From: an uncultured Spirochaetales bacterium
Lineage (GTDB): Bacteria > Spirochaetota > Spirochaetia > JAFGXN01
Direction: 5' to 3'
Length of the DNA stretch: 64,000 bases
Assembly (NCBI GenBank): GCA_949289575.1
Contig: CASEOG010000005.1
Location: forward strand, 310,001-374,000
Part shown: piece by piece, positions 23,557 to 32,457 of the stretch
Position numbering within the stretch: position 1 is the stretch's first letter
How the letters are laid out: each line of letters opens with the position of its first letter
Position numbers and translations under genes: made by a program
The notes under the pieces: generated by a model
What the model saw: the letters and a program-made list of their open reading frames with translations, nothing else
What the model was told of the DNA's origin: nothing
The model's database searches: none

Positions 23557-25011
23557 ATGATGCCGATTTACACAGCCCGTTCGATGGCCCGGGCAGAAGA
23601 AGAAATCATTTCCCGCTACACGTTGTCTCCCGAAATTCTGATGGAACATGCCGGTTTTTCGATGGCATCCCGAATCGGACAATTCTGCCGCAAAAGGAAA
23701 CCGGCTTCCGTCGATATTCTCTGCGGAACGGGGCACAACGGCGGAGACGGCTATGTGATTGCCCGGGCTTTGTCGCAAAAGGGATTCTCCGTCCGCCTCT
23801 TTACCGCGGGCGGCCGCCTCAAGCCGCTGACAGCGGTCAACCGACAGCGGTGCGAATGCCTGGGAATCGCCTGTAACCCGATCGAAACCTTCAACCCGAC
23901 CGCCGGCGTGGTCGTTGTCGATGCTCTTTTCGGCATCGGCCTCAACCGACCTCTTTCCTCCCTGTGGAAAGACCTTTTTGAACGTATCCGAACGGCAAAG
24001 GTCCCCGTCATTGCCGTCGACACACCTTCCGGCCTCTTTGAAGAGCGGAAATCCGACGACCCGATTCTCGGGGCCGATCTGACGCTGACCGTCGAATACC
24101 CGAAACGGGAATTCTATACTCCGGAAAACCGCCGTTTCTGCGGCATCATCGAGACTGTATCGGCTGCTTTTCCTCAGACGGTTTCCGTTCTTCCCGATGC
24201 CGTTCTCGGCACACCGAAAATACCCGAAACGGATTACTCTCTTTTTTCCCATAAATACACCAAAGGCCACGCCGCGCTGTGGGCCGGCAGTACCGGATAC
24301 CCCGGAGCGGCGTTGCTGGCTTCACGTGCGGCGCTGAAAACCGGCACCGGATTGTTGACGCTGCTGACCGATTCGCCGACGGCCGAAGCGGTTTTACGGG
24401 AAGATCCTTCCGTGATAATCGGCACGAACAGGATGCCCGATACCCCGGAAAAAATAACCGCCTGGGGATGCGGGTGCGGCTGGGGACGGGAGACGTCCCG
24501 CCTGCCGATTCTCGAACGTTTTATCGAAACGGCTGTTCCGCGCGTAATTGATGCCGATGCGCTCAATCTTCTTGCCGAACATTTCCCCGACGCACGGTTC
24601 GCCGACGGTGCCGTTCTCACTCCTCATCCGGGTGAGTGGAAACGGCTTTGTCCCGATTCATCCCGGTTTTACGATGATCTTTCCCGGTTTGCCGGCCGGA
24701 AAAACTGTACGGTAATCTACAAATCTTCTTTTTCGGTCATCGTCTCTCCCGAAGGGGAAACCACGATCTTCGATTCGCCCCTTCCCGAACTGGGCACAGC
24801 CGGCAGCGGAGACGTTTTAACCGGAATCTTGCTGAGCTTTCTTGCCCGAGGAATTCCCCCCTACCGGGCTGCAATCGGGGCCGTCGCTTTTCACAATGCC
24901 GCCGGCAAAGAGGCTGCCGCACGCTACGGTCTTTTTACCGCCGCGGAACTGATCGAAACAGCGGCGTCAATGTTAAAACATTCCGCATCGAAGGAGGAAT
25001 CCGCTTTATGA
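23557..25011 (+). CDS. nnr: Bifunctional NAD(P)H-hydrate epimerase / ADP-dependent NAD(P)H-hydrate dehydratase
   Basis: Nnr repairs damaged NAD(P)H: the N-terminal domain epimerises R- and S-NAD(P)HX and the C-terminal domain dehydrates the S form with ADP. In the 484-residue protein, the epimerase (residues 1-215) shows CGTGHNGGDGYVIAR and VVDALFGIGLNRP. The ribokinase-like dehydratase shows HKYTKGHAALWAGS, DADALNLLAEHF, LTPHPGEWKRL and the catalytic LGTAGSGDVLTGI. The start has two adjacent ATG codons (23557 and 23560); the second fits the -10 box spacing best. It overlaps the next gene as ATGA. Full length with all motifs. Confidence 0.93.
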   Translation: MMPIYTARSMARAEEEIISRYTLSPEILMEHAGFSMASRIGQFCRKRKPASVDILCGTGHNGGDGYVIARALSQKGFSVRLFTAGGRLKPLTAVNRQRCECLGIACNPIETFNPTAGVVVVDALFGIGLNRPLSSLWKDLFERIRTAKVPVIAVDTPSGLFEERKSDDPILGADLTLTVEYPKREFYTPENRRFCGIIETVSAAFPQTVSVLPDAVLGTPKIPETDYSLFSHKYTKGHAALWAGSTGYPGAALLASRAALKTGTGLLTLLTDSPTAEAVLREDPSVIIGTNRMPDTPEKITAWGCGCGWGRETSRLPILERFIETAVPRVIDADALNLLAEHFPDARFADGAVLTPHPGEWKRLCPDSSRFYDDLSRFAGRKNCTVIYKSSFSVIVSPEGETTIFDSPLPELGTAGSGDVLTGILLSFLARGIPPYRAAIGAVAFHNAAGKEAAARYGLFTAAELIETAASMLKHSASKEESAL

Positions 25012-25520
25012 AAGAAACATACGATCCCGCAGAAGAATCGAAATCGGCACCTCTGCGGTCGAACTATGCCGAATACCGCGCTTCGAAATACCCCCCTCAA
25101 AAAAAAGACAGAATTTCGCGGGCCAATAAAATCTTTCTGATTGATTTGGCGGTCATTGCTCTTTTCGGGATGATGATTTTCCTTTTCCGCCCCTATCTGA
25201 TTTCCCCGAACAGAGTCGGTGACTGGAAATTTTCCGCATCCGCATCCGTAACCGAAGACAACTGGATTCGTCTGATAGTTACCGCAAAACCGGTCGGAAC
25301 AAAAAAACCCGATTCCGTTCCCGAGTTGAACATCTCTCTGTTTTACGAGGGCAATGAATGGCAAACGGAGCGGTTTTTAACGCAGGACAACGTGATTCCG
25401 ACGGAAGAAGGACTGCAGTGGATTCTGCTTCCCTTTCCGATGTCGGAGACCGAAAAAATCTCCGTCCGAATCGGAAATGAAACCGACTCGACGGAATGGA
25501 TTGTTTCCGTCGAAAAATAA
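25008..25520 (+). CDS. Membrane-anchored protein of unknown function
   Basis: The 170-residue protein has a charged cytoplasmic N-terminus (about 40 residues), one transmembrane segment (IFLIDLAVIALFGMMIFLF) and an extracytoplasmic beta-rich domain of about 100 residues. The domain has no cysteine. I do not recognise the family. It is translationally coupled to nnr by an ATGA overlap, with a GGAGG site, so it is in the same transcript, but this does not reveal its role. Similar small proteins follow nnr in some treponemes by my recollection, which I cannot check here. Confidence 0.6.
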   Translation: MKETYDPAEESKSAPLRSNYAEYRASKYPPQKKDRISRANKIFLIDLAVIALFGMMIFLFRPYLISPNRVGDWKFSASASVTEDNWIRLIVTAKPVGTKKPDSVPELNISLFYEGNEWQTERFLTQDNVIPTEEGLQWILLPFPMSETEKISVRIGNETDSTEWIVSVEK

Positions 25521-25531
25521 TTAAGAAAAAC

Positions 25532-25560
25532 TTGCCGACGGAATCTTTTTATGTTATACT
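25532..25560 (+). promoter_or_regulatory. Promoter of the 25578 gene
   Basis: TTGCCG, 17 bases, TATACT, followed by GGAGG seven bases before the ATG. Confidence 0.6.
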
Positions 25561-25577
25561 GAATACGGAGGAAAATA

Positions 25578-26042
25578 ATGTATATTTTCTATTTTTTGTC
25601 GGTTGCATCACTGCTGATGGCAGGGCTGATTCTGTCTTCCGAACTTTTGGGAAAGAAAATCAATTTTTTCTTTGATTTTACAAAATTCACAAAGACATAT
25701 CCTTTGTTTTTGCTGATTCTCGGTATTGTTGTTCTGTTAATCGGTGCTTTTAAATTTGCGATTTCCGTCGGAAATGCCGGCATCGGAATTCCGGTAGTCG
25801 GCGACTTTTTCCCGGCAGTCGGAGGAGTTCTCGGCGGTCTTTTACTGATTCTGTATTATGCTTCCAATAAAGACAATGCGGAAATCATCGAAGCCGAGCC
25901 CGCGGAAACGGATGATAATACGGTAGCAGCCCGCCTCAAAAAAATCAAGGAACTGGCCATGACCTACAGGGGCATCATCGGTCTGGTTCTGATTGCCGTT
26001 GCGATTATTCATTTGTTTGTCCCGCAGATTTTGTTTTTCTAA
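25578..26042 (+). CDS. Small integral membrane protein, unknown function
   Basis: The 154-residue protein has four hydrophobic segments (near residues 2-22, 38-60, 70-95 and 130-150) and an acidic loop (IIEAEPAETDDNT) before the last. There are no conserved catalytic residues I can name. It has its own promoter and strong ribosome site and is followed by a bidirectional terminator. It may be a small envelope or stress protein; this is a guess from topology only. Confidence 0.6.
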   Translation: MYIFYFLSVASLLMAGLILSSELLGKKINFFFDFTKFTKTYPLFLLILGIVVLLIGAFKFAISVGNAGIGIPVVGDFFPAVGGVLGGLLLILYYASNKDNAEIIEAEPAETDDNTVAARLKKIKELAMTYRGIIGLVLIAVAIIHLFVPQILFF

Positions 26043-26045
26043 AAT

Positions 26046-26079
26046 AAAAAAAGCATCGCCGACCGGCGATGCTTTTTTT
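26046..26079. terminator. Bidirectional terminator
   Basis: AAAAAAAGCATCGCC-GACC-GGCGATGCTTTTTTT is a perfect hairpin with A- and T-runs on both sides, serving both the 25578 gene (plus) and glgC (minus). Confidence 0.93.
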
Positions 26080-26093
26080 CGGCCCGAAACGAA

Positions 26094-27380
26094 TCAGATT
26101 ACGGTTCCGTTGGGAATAATCGCTTCTTTCAATATGACTATAATACCGTCCTTGATACAATACGAACCGTAATCGCCGTCGGCTCTCGGTATATCCTGAT
26201 ATCCGATACTGCAGTTTTCTCCGATGCGGGAATTCTGATCGATAATTGTATTTTTGATCGTACAGTTACGCCCGATACCGATGTTGGGTATCCCCTTCTC
26301 CCTGTTTTTCTGTTTTTCTTCTTCCGTCTCGTAGTATTTTGCACCGAGCGTAATCACTCCGTCGAGAGTTGTTCCCGACTCGATAACGCTGCGGATACCG
26401 ACAATACTGTTCATGATATTGGCATTGGTAATGATACTTCCCTCTGCCGCAAGGGACTGCGATATTGTGCAGAAATTGATTTTTGTTGCGGGCAAATGCC
26501 TTCGGTGTGTATAAATCGGAAGACTTTCATCGTAAAAGTTGAAATCGGGATTCACCGTAGCCAGATTGATATTGGCGTCGTAAAACGAGCGGATTGTTCC
26601 GATATCTTCCCAATATCCTTCGTAGATATATGAATTAACCTTTGTTTTCTGAATCATATAAGGAATAATTTCTTTTCCGAAATCCGTAAAATCATTATCC
26701 AAAGCCTGATCCAATATCTCGGCATCAAAAATATACATTCCCATCGATCCCAGATACTCTTTATCCGCCAGCTTTGCCATTTTGCTGCGCATTTTCTCGG
26801 GAATCCGGTATTCGTCGATATTGGCATCGGGTCCCGGCTTCTCCAGGAACTTCTGAATGCGGCCTTTTTCGTCTGTCGACAGAATGCCCAATTCGGAGGC
26901 GTCCCGTCGACTGACCGGATGACAGGCAATCGTAATTTTTGCCTTGCTTTCGAGATGTTTGTTAAACATATCTCTCAAATCCATGCTGTAGAGCTGGTCA
27001 CCGGAAAGGATGATATAGTGGGAAGGTTTTCTGTCGTGAAGGTGCGCGAAATTTTTCCGTACAGCATCCGCCGTTCCCTCGTACCAGCCGCTGTTATTGT
27101 TAAAATTCTGTTCGGCTGCCAGAATCTCGACAAATCCGTTACTGAAGACATCAAAAATATAAGTATTGGACAAATGCTGGTGAAGAGAAACAGAATTAAA
27201 CTGAGTCAAAATAAAAATCTGCTTAAAACCGGCATTAATACAATTTGAAATGGGAATATCTACCAGCCTGTACTTCCCGCCGAAGGGAACAGCCGGTTTC
27301 GATCTGACTTTTGTTAAAGGATAGAGACGGGTTCCTTTTCCGCCACCCAAAACAATAGAAATCACATGATTTTCGTTCAT
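26094..27380 (-). CDS. glgC: Glucose-1-phosphate adenylyltransferase
   Basis: GlgC makes ADP-glucose from glucose-1-phosphate and ATP, the committed step of glycogen synthesis. The 428-residue protein has the pyrophosphorylase signature IVLGGGKGTRLYPLTKVRSKPA, the FGGKYRLVDIPISNC segment, the IILSGDQLYSMD metal motif and YWEDIGTI. The C-terminal left-handed beta-helix has GRNCTIKNTIIDQNS. A GAGAGAGG site precedes the ATG. It lies 61 bases downstream of glgA with its own promoter, so its expression is not tied only to glgA. It ends at the bidirectional terminator. Confidence 0.95.
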   Translation of the reverse strand: MNENHVISIVLGGGKGTRLYPLTKVRSKPAVPFGGKYRLVDIPISNCINAGFKQIFILTQFNSVSLHQHLSNTYIFDVFSNGFVEILAAEQNFNNNSGWYEGTADAVRKNFAHLHDRKPSHYIILSGDQLYSMDLRDMFNKHLESKAKITIACHPVSRRDASELGILSTDEKGRIQKFLEKPGPDANIDEYRIPEKMRSKMAKLADKEYLGSMGMYIFDAEILDQALDNDFTDFGKEIIPYMIQKTKVNSYIYEGYWEDIGTIRSFYDANINLATVNPDFNFYDESLPIYTHRRHLPATKINFCTISQSLAAEGSIITNANIMNSIVGIRSVIESGTTLDGVITLGAKYYETEEEKQKNREKGIPNIGIGRNCTIKNTIIDQNSRIGENCSIGYQDIPRADGDYGSYCIKDGIIVILKEAIIPNGTVI

Positions 27381-27401
27381 TGCACACCTCTCTCATTTAT
27401 T

Positions 27402-27429
27402 ATTGTACATCAAGTCGTCAATTTTGCAA
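27402..27429 (-). promoter_or_regulatory. Promoter of glgC
   Basis: Minus strand TTGCAA, 16 bases, TACAAT, about 22 bases before the start codon, in the gap between glgA and glgC. Confidence 0.55.
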
Positions 27430-27441
27430 TGAAAAAATTTA

Positions 27442-28857
27442 TTATAATTTGTAAAATTCCAGATATTTGCGGGAGGATGATTTCCATGAAAAATCCTGAT
27501 GCATTCCGTTTTTCCTGATTGCATCCACAGCCGACGGTCCGTCCGCATAAATTCTCATTGCCGATTCGACCGCAGCCGTAATATCGTCGGCACCGTTGCC
27601 GGGAATTCTGATTCCGGTTCTGACCGCCGGATCGTGATCGACGCAAACAGTATCGGCGAGGCCTCCCGTTTCGGTAACCAGCGGGATTGTTCCGTAGCGC
27701 AGGGAATAAAGCTGATTTAAGCCGCACGGTTCGTAAATCGACGGCATCAGAAAAAAGTCGCCGGCAGCTTCGGCCAGGTGGGAAATTTTCGATGAAAACA
27801 TAACGGATCCGGAAAAGTTTTCGAAACGTCCGTTCAGTTCTTTTATTTTCTCCTCGGCCCAGGTCTCTCCCGTTCCGACAACGGCCAGATTTAAATCATA
27901 GCGGCTCAATATCTTTTCGACAGCGCCGTTCTCTCCGTAAAGAGCTTCAATTCCCTTCTGGGCCGCCAGTCTTGATATCATTACAAAAAGAGGTTTCTCC
28001 GGATTCTTCAGTCCGACACTCTTCAAGAATTCTTTTTTTATTTTGCTTTTTCCCGAAAAATCTTCGGCTGTGTAAGAATCAGGCAAATACCGGTCGCAGG
28101 CCGGATTCCATTCATCCGTATCGATTCCGTTTAGAATCCCGCAAAATTTCTCACCGCGGAACCGGAGAAGTTCTTCCATTCCGCACCCTTTCCCCGCTTC
28201 CAAAATCTCGCGGGCATACGTCGGTGAGACTGTCGTAATTTTATCGGCAGACTTCAGCGCACATCTCATGAAATTCAGACCGGAATCACTGCCGAACTCG
28301 AAATGTTTCTTCTCCAACCCCGTATAGGCGACAAATCCGGAATCGAATTCCCCCTGATAGGCCAGATTATGTATCGTGAAAACAGTTTGGGTCGAAATTC
28401 CGTTCTCGGACAAAAGAGCGGGAATCAGCCCTGTCTGCCAGTCATGACAGTGAATCACATCAAATTTTTCACCGGTCTCCTTAATAAAAGAAACAACCGA
28501 ACGGCAGAACAAAGCAAAGCGGCGACAGTTGTCGGGATAAGCTCCGTTTTCGTCCCCGTATTCGCCTTCCGTACAAATTCCGGGACTTTCCGTAAAAATA
28601 TACCGGACTCCGTTTCGGGTCACGGTATAAAAACGGGTAACCGAGGAGGAGACCGGAGCATCTGTCAGACAGGAAAAATCGAGGCGTTCGAACCCCGATT
28701 TTTCGTTTTTTTTATAATAAGGAAGAAAGACTGTTACGGAAAGACCTTCCGAAACAAATGCCTCCGCCAATGCGGGAACGACATCTCCCAAACCGCCCGT
28801 CTGGGAAAAAGGTGTGGCTTCGGCCGAGACAAAGGCTATCTTTCGGAGATTTTTCAT
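27442..28857 (-). CDS. glgA: Glycogen synthase (ADP-glucose)
   Basis: GlgA adds glucose from ADP-glucose to the non-reducing end of glycogen. The 471-residue GT5 enzyme has the N-terminal SQTGGLGDVVPAL motif, FDVIHCHDWQTGLIP, KFCGILNGIDTDEWNP, MISRLAAQKGIEAL, and the C-terminal PSIYEPCGLNQLYSLRYG and VTETGGLADTV. The Lys that opens the usual KTGGL substrate motif is Gln here. The ATG overlaps the stop of the upstream M23 peptidase as ATGA. With glgC just downstream this forms the glycogen unit; pgi in the window supplies the link to glycolysis. Confidence 0.95.
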   Translation of the reverse strand: MKNLRKIAFVSAEATPFSQTGGLGDVVPALAEAFVSEGLSVTVFLPYYKKNEKSGFERLDFSCLTDAPVSSSVTRFYTVTRNGVRYIFTESPGICTEGEYGDENGAYPDNCRRFALFCRSVVSFIKETGEKFDVIHCHDWQTGLIPALLSENGISTQTVFTIHNLAYQGEFDSGFVAYTGLEKKHFEFGSDSGLNFMRCALKSADKITTVSPTYAREILEAGKGCGMEELLRFRGEKFCGILNGIDTDEWNPACDRYLPDSYTAEDFSGKSKIKKEFLKSVGLKNPEKPLFVMISRLAAQKGIEALYGENGAVEKILSRYDLNLAVVGTGETWAEEKIKELNGRFENFSGSVMFSSKISHLAEAAGDFFLMPSIYEPCGLNQLYSLRYGTIPLVTETGGLADTVCVDHDPAVRTGIRIPGNGADDITAAVESAMRIYADGPSAVDAIRKNGMHQDFSWKSSSRKYLEFYKL

Positions 28858-29897
28858 TTCCGCCCCGAAAGATAATTGAACGGATTGACCAGACGTCCGT
28901 GTTCATACACCGTGAAATGCAGGTGATAACCCGTACTGTATCCGGTCGTTCCCATTTCTCCGATCAGCTGCCCCTGTTCGACCCACTGTCCCGACCGGAC
29001 AAACGACTTATCCAAATGACCGTACAGTGTTTTCAGTCCGTTTGAATGCTGAATAACAATGTATCGGCCGTAACCGCGCGGCCGATAATCGTTCAGAACG
29101 ACCTTTCCGCTCATTGCCGCCCGAATCGGCGCACCGCGGTAGTTGGCAATATCGATTCCCGTGTGAAACGACCGCTTTCCCGTAAACGGATCGGCCCGAT
29201 AACCGAAATAGGATGTAAGGCGTCCGCTGCAGGGCCAAATCACCAGATTGCCGATTGCCTTTTTCAGCTCGTATTCGCTCAATTTGCCGCCCGGAACAAA
29301 AATCTGGTTTCCGACAGCAAGAACCTCAGAAACAAGGTTATTACTGTCAATAATACTGTTCATATTGACTTTATACTGCTTGGCAATCGATTCGAGGGTA
29401 TCGCCTTTTTTGACTTTATGCAGAACTCCGTCCAAATTGGGAATCTGTAAATCCGTTCCCGGAATCAGACGGCGGCAATCTTTGATGTTATTATAGCTGA
29501 TTAATGTATCGAGACTGACTTTGTTGTCTTTCCCGATCTGTTCCAATGTATCTCCGGGCTGTATCGTATAAGTTGTGAACGAAAGTTCCTTGAACAGCTC
29601 GATATCCTGATCAAAATCACCGGAACCGGTACCGCTGTAATCCATCTGATAATACTCGGATATAAAACGGGAGGAAAGAGATTTTTCGTGAATATCGACA
29701 TCGACCGTTCTTTCTGCCGATCCCGGCAAAAAAACAATCATCAGGAGAAGGAGTGCACACAGACTTCCCCCGCCCGCAACCAGCGTTCGACCGGAAAATT
29801 TATTTTTCAGTCGGGAATACAGCTCTCTTGTTCTTTCGGATCGAAAACCGACCGACATCTGCCGATTCCTGTAGTAATATTTTTTCTCTCTTTTCAT
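28854..29897 (-). CDS. LysM/M23 peptidoglycan endopeptidase
   Basis: M23 peptidases cut peptide cross-links in murein. The 347-residue protein has a basic cytoplasmic N-terminus, one membrane segment (about residues 36-60), two LysM domains (YTIQPGDTLEQIGKDN and HKVKKGDTLESIAKQY), and a complete M23 domain. The metal ligands are visible in SFHTGIDIA (HxxxD) and GYHLHFTVYE (HxH). It is anchored and faces the periplasm. The stop overlaps the glgA start; the link to glycogen is only positional. It is divergent from lepB across an 87-base gap. Confidence 0.92.
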   Translation of the reverse strand: MKREKKYYYRNRQMSVGFRSERTRELYSRLKNKFSGRTLVAGGGSLCALLLLMIVFLPGSAERTVDVDIHEKSLSSRFISEYYQMDYSGTGSGDFDQDIELFKELSFTTYTIQPGDTLEQIGKDNKVSLDTLISYNNIKDCRRLIPGTDLQIPNLDGVLHKVKKGDTLESIAKQYKVNMNSIIDSNNLVSEVLAVGNQIFVPGGKLSEYELKKAIGNLVIWPCSGRLTSYFGYRADPFTGKRSFHTGIDIANYRGAPIRAAMSGKVVLNDYRPRGYGRYIVIQHSNGLKTLYGHLDKSFVRSGQWVEQGQLIGEMGTTGYSTGYHLHFTVYEHGRLVNPFNYLSGRK

Positions 29898-29906
29898 GCC
29901 TTACCC

Positions 29907-29935
29907 TTGTTTTACACGGATTTTCCCGATATAAT
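29907..29935 (+). promoter_or_regulatory. Promoter of the lepB-ftsI-maf transcript
   Basis: TTGTTT (29907-29912), 17 bases, TATAAT (29930-29935), giving a leader of about 43 bases before lepB. Confidence 0.6.
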
Positions 29936-29984
29936 ATCCGTATCCAATACTATATCGGTTTTTTTTCATCCGGATTTAACATTT

Positions 29985-30521
29985 ATGTCTGCCTTAAAAA
30001 AAATCTTTATTTTTTTCTGTGCGGCAATTTCCGTGACTCTGACCGGAATTCTGCCGACAATGCTCGACATCAAACAAATTCACGGAAATTCGATGAGTCC
30101 GGCCTTTAAAAAAGGAGACTGGATTATCATCGATACATTTTACAATGAAAAATCATTCTTTTCAAGATATAAAAAAATTTTTTGCGGTGATGTCCTGGTA
30201 TTTAAGAGTCCCCGAACCGACGAAATGCTTATTAAACGGGTTGCCGCAACGGAAGGCGATGCACTTGTATGGATCGATTCCGACACTCTGCAAATCGGGA
30301 ACGAGACTGTAAAGATCAGCCCGAACAAAAAATATTTATTCAATGATTTTACAAAAGTACCCAAACATGCTATATTTTTTTTGGGAGACAATCAACCCGA
30401 GTCCGCAGATTCCAGAGATTTCGGATTCGTTTCGACAGATCGTATAGAAGGGAAAGTCCTGTTCGGGAGATGCTATGAAAACAGTTTCGGGAAAAGAAAA
30501 AAGACCGACAAAAATCAGTAA
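29985..30521 (+). CDS. lepB: Signal peptidase I
   Basis: LepB removes signal peptides from exported proteins at the membrane. The 178-residue protein has one N-terminal membrane segment, the catalytic Ser36 in HGNSMSPAF, KKGDWIIIDTF, the general base Lys84 in MLIKRVAATEGD, and the GDNQPESADSRDFG box. The frame extends far upstream in the M23 gene and intergenic DNA, but the ATG at 29985 begins the conserved protein after the promoter. It is short for the family, but all boxes are present. Its last 47 bases overlap ftsI. Confidence 0.92.
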   Translation: MSALKKIFIFFCAAISVTLTGILPTMLDIKQIHGNSMSPAFKKGDWIIIDTFYNEKSFFSRYKKIFCGDVLVFKSPRTDEMLIKRVAATEGDALVWIDSDTLQIGNETVKISPNKKYLFNDFTKVPKHAIFFLGDNQPESADSRDFGFVSTDRIEGKVLFGRCYENSFGKRKKTDKNQ

Positions 30522-32457
30522 AGCGGGAATACTCTTTACCGTCGCACTGATGTGTGTGGCCGCACTGATTATTATATGCAAATATGCCTCTTTTATGGTC
30601 GGAAATGAAGCCCGGAAAAACCGGTCGGTGCAGGTTTCCAATTATGCGTCAGAACACAGAGGGAATATCAGAGACCGCAACGGTTCGCTGCTGGCGACTC
30701 AAACCACTTATACCGATATTGTCTACAAAGTTCAGTCGGAAAACAACCGCCGTGAGTACAAAAATGCGGCCGAAGTTCTCGGTGCAGTCCTGAACCGTTC
30801 TCCGGAAGAAATTATGAACGATTTACTGTCGGGAGGAAAATATCGTTTTTACAAACGTCGGGCAACGGCAAACGAAATCGAAATGCTTCGTAAAAAGCTC
30901 GACGAAGTCAATGCGGAGAGCAAAAGACAAAACGAAATTTTAAGACAGTCTCCGGCTGTCGAAAATCCCGAGTTTTATCCGCTTTTACGATTATCGCAAT
31001 TTATAGAAGAAAATCAGGGACGAAGCTATCCGAAAGGCGAACTGGCAAGCCACATCCTCGGATTCGTTGATTTTGACGGTAACGCAAAAGAAGGCATAGA
31101 AAGAATCTGCGACGCCGATTTATCCGCCAACAAAATAATCGACGGTGTTATCATTAATCGCGATGTTTATCTGACAATCGATACCCAGATTCAGTATATG
31201 GCTGCCAAACAGACCAAACGGGCCATAGAGGAACAGAAGGCCGATGCCGCTATTTTTATTGTTATGGATGCGCGAACGGGGGAAATTCTGGCAATGGAAA
31301 ACAAACCGAATTTCGACCCAAACCATTACAATTTATCCGATCCCTCTTCCCGTATGAACAGAGCCGTAGCCTATGCTTACGAGCCCGGTTCCGTCTTTAA
31401 GATTTTCACATGTGCCTGCGCATACGATACCGGCCGGATCGATTTAAACCGACCGCTTTACTGCCGGGCCGCATACCGGATTCCCGGCTCGGGCAACCCT
31501 CCCGCCGTCATAAAATGCGTGGTTCCTCACGGAGAGGTTTTTCCGAAAGATGCCATCGTTTTATCCTGCAACACGGCGGCCTGTACGGCGACGGAATGCC
31601 TGACCAACAATGAACTCTATACAAAATTGCGCAATTTCGGCTTCGGTCAGAAAACAGGACTCGGGCTCAACAACGAAAATAAAGGTGTTCTCAGAAGAGC
31701 TTCTTCCTGGTCGGGGCGAAGTCTGGCAACGGTAACCATGGGACAGGAAATTTCGGCGACAGCACTGCAGATTGTGACGGCCGCTACGGTTTTTGCCAAC
31801 GAAGGCCGTCTTCTTAAACCTCATATTATCAAATCCGTCAAAGACTCGGAAGGCAACGAAATCTACTCGGCGAAAGTCTCGATATCAGAAGAAGTACTTT
31901 CTTACACGACCGTCAGAAATCTGCTGGAAATGATGACGGAAGGAACCGACCACGGCCTTGCGAGAAAGACATCGATTAACGGAATCAGTCTTGCCTCGAA
32001 AACCGGAACGGCCCAAATCTTCGATGCCGAAAACAAACGCTATTACGATGACAAATATGTTGCATCGGTACTCACACTTTTTCCCGCCGAAAAGCCCCGT
32101 TTTATCATATACGGAGCCGTTTTCGCTCCGAAGGCAAACAGTATTTACGGCAGTCAGGTCACGGCCCCTCTGGTCAAAGATCTGGCCGAAGACCTGATTT
32201 TGTATTTAAATGTTTACAAAGAAACCGATATGCTTTTCGAAGCGGGGAGCACTTTAAAAGTCCGACAGGAACCGGCTATCACGATTTCCGACAATAAAGT
32301 ACCGGATCTTATCGGACGATCGAAACGGGATCTGATCGGACTCTATTCCAAGAATTTTAAACTTCGCATCGAGGGCGACGGAAAAGTGGTTTTTCAATCT
32401 CCTCAGGCGGGAACCGAACTGACGGAGGGCGCTGTCATTTATGTCAGACTCCGATAA
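30475..32457 (+). CDS. ftsI: Penicillin-binding protein (FtsI/PBP2 class) with PASTA domain
   Basis: This transpeptidase cross-links septal or wall peptidoglycan. The 660-residue protein has a membrane anchor (residues 18-40), the class B pedestal domain (NIRDRNGSLLATQTTYTDIV, FVDFDGNAKEGIERICD), and the transpeptidase motifs EPGSVFKIFT (SxxK), SCNTAA (SxN) and SKTGTAQ (KTG). A C-terminal PASTA-type domain follows (VPDLIGRSKRDLIGLYSKNF). PASTA makes it FtsI/SpoVD-like rather than PBP2-like. The ATG is inside the end of lepB with GGGAGATG upstream. ftsI here is outside the usual dcw cluster, in a lepB-ftsI-maf transcript. Confidence 0.92.
   Translation: MKTVSGKEKRPTKISKAGILFTVALMCVAALIIICKYASFMVGNEARKNRSVQVSNYASEHRGNIRDRNGSLLATQTTYTDIVYKVQSENNRREYKNAAEVLGAVLNRSPEEIMNDLLSGGKYRFYKRRATANEIEMLRKKLDEVNAESKRQNEILRQSPAVENPEFYPLLRLSQFIEENQGRSYPKGELASHILGFVDFDGNAKEGIERICDADLSANKIIDGVIINRDVYLTIDTQIQYMAAKQTKRAIEEQKADAAIFIVMDARTGEILAMENKPNFDPNHYNLSDPSSRMNRAVAYAYEPGSVFKIFTCACAYDTGRIDLNRPLYCRAAYRIPGSGNPPAVIKCVVPHGEVFPKDAIVLSCNTAACTATECLTNNELYTKLRNFGFGQKTGLGLNNENKGVLRRASSWSGRSLATVTMGQEISATALQIVTAATVFANEGRLLKPHIIKSVKDSEGNEIYSAKVSISEEVLSYTTVRNLLEMMTEGTDHGLARKTSINGISLASKTGTAQIFDAENKRYYDDKYVASVLTLFPAEKPRFIIYGAVFAPKANSIYGSQVTAPLVKDLAEDLILYLNVYKETDMLFEAGSTLKVRQEPAITISDNKVPDLIGRSKRDLIGLYSKNFKLRIEGDGKVVFQSPQAGTELTEGAVIYVRLR

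Noticed and set aside
29688-29984. Upstream extension of the lepB frame
   Set aside because: It crosses the divergent M23 gene and the promoter; homology begins at 29985.
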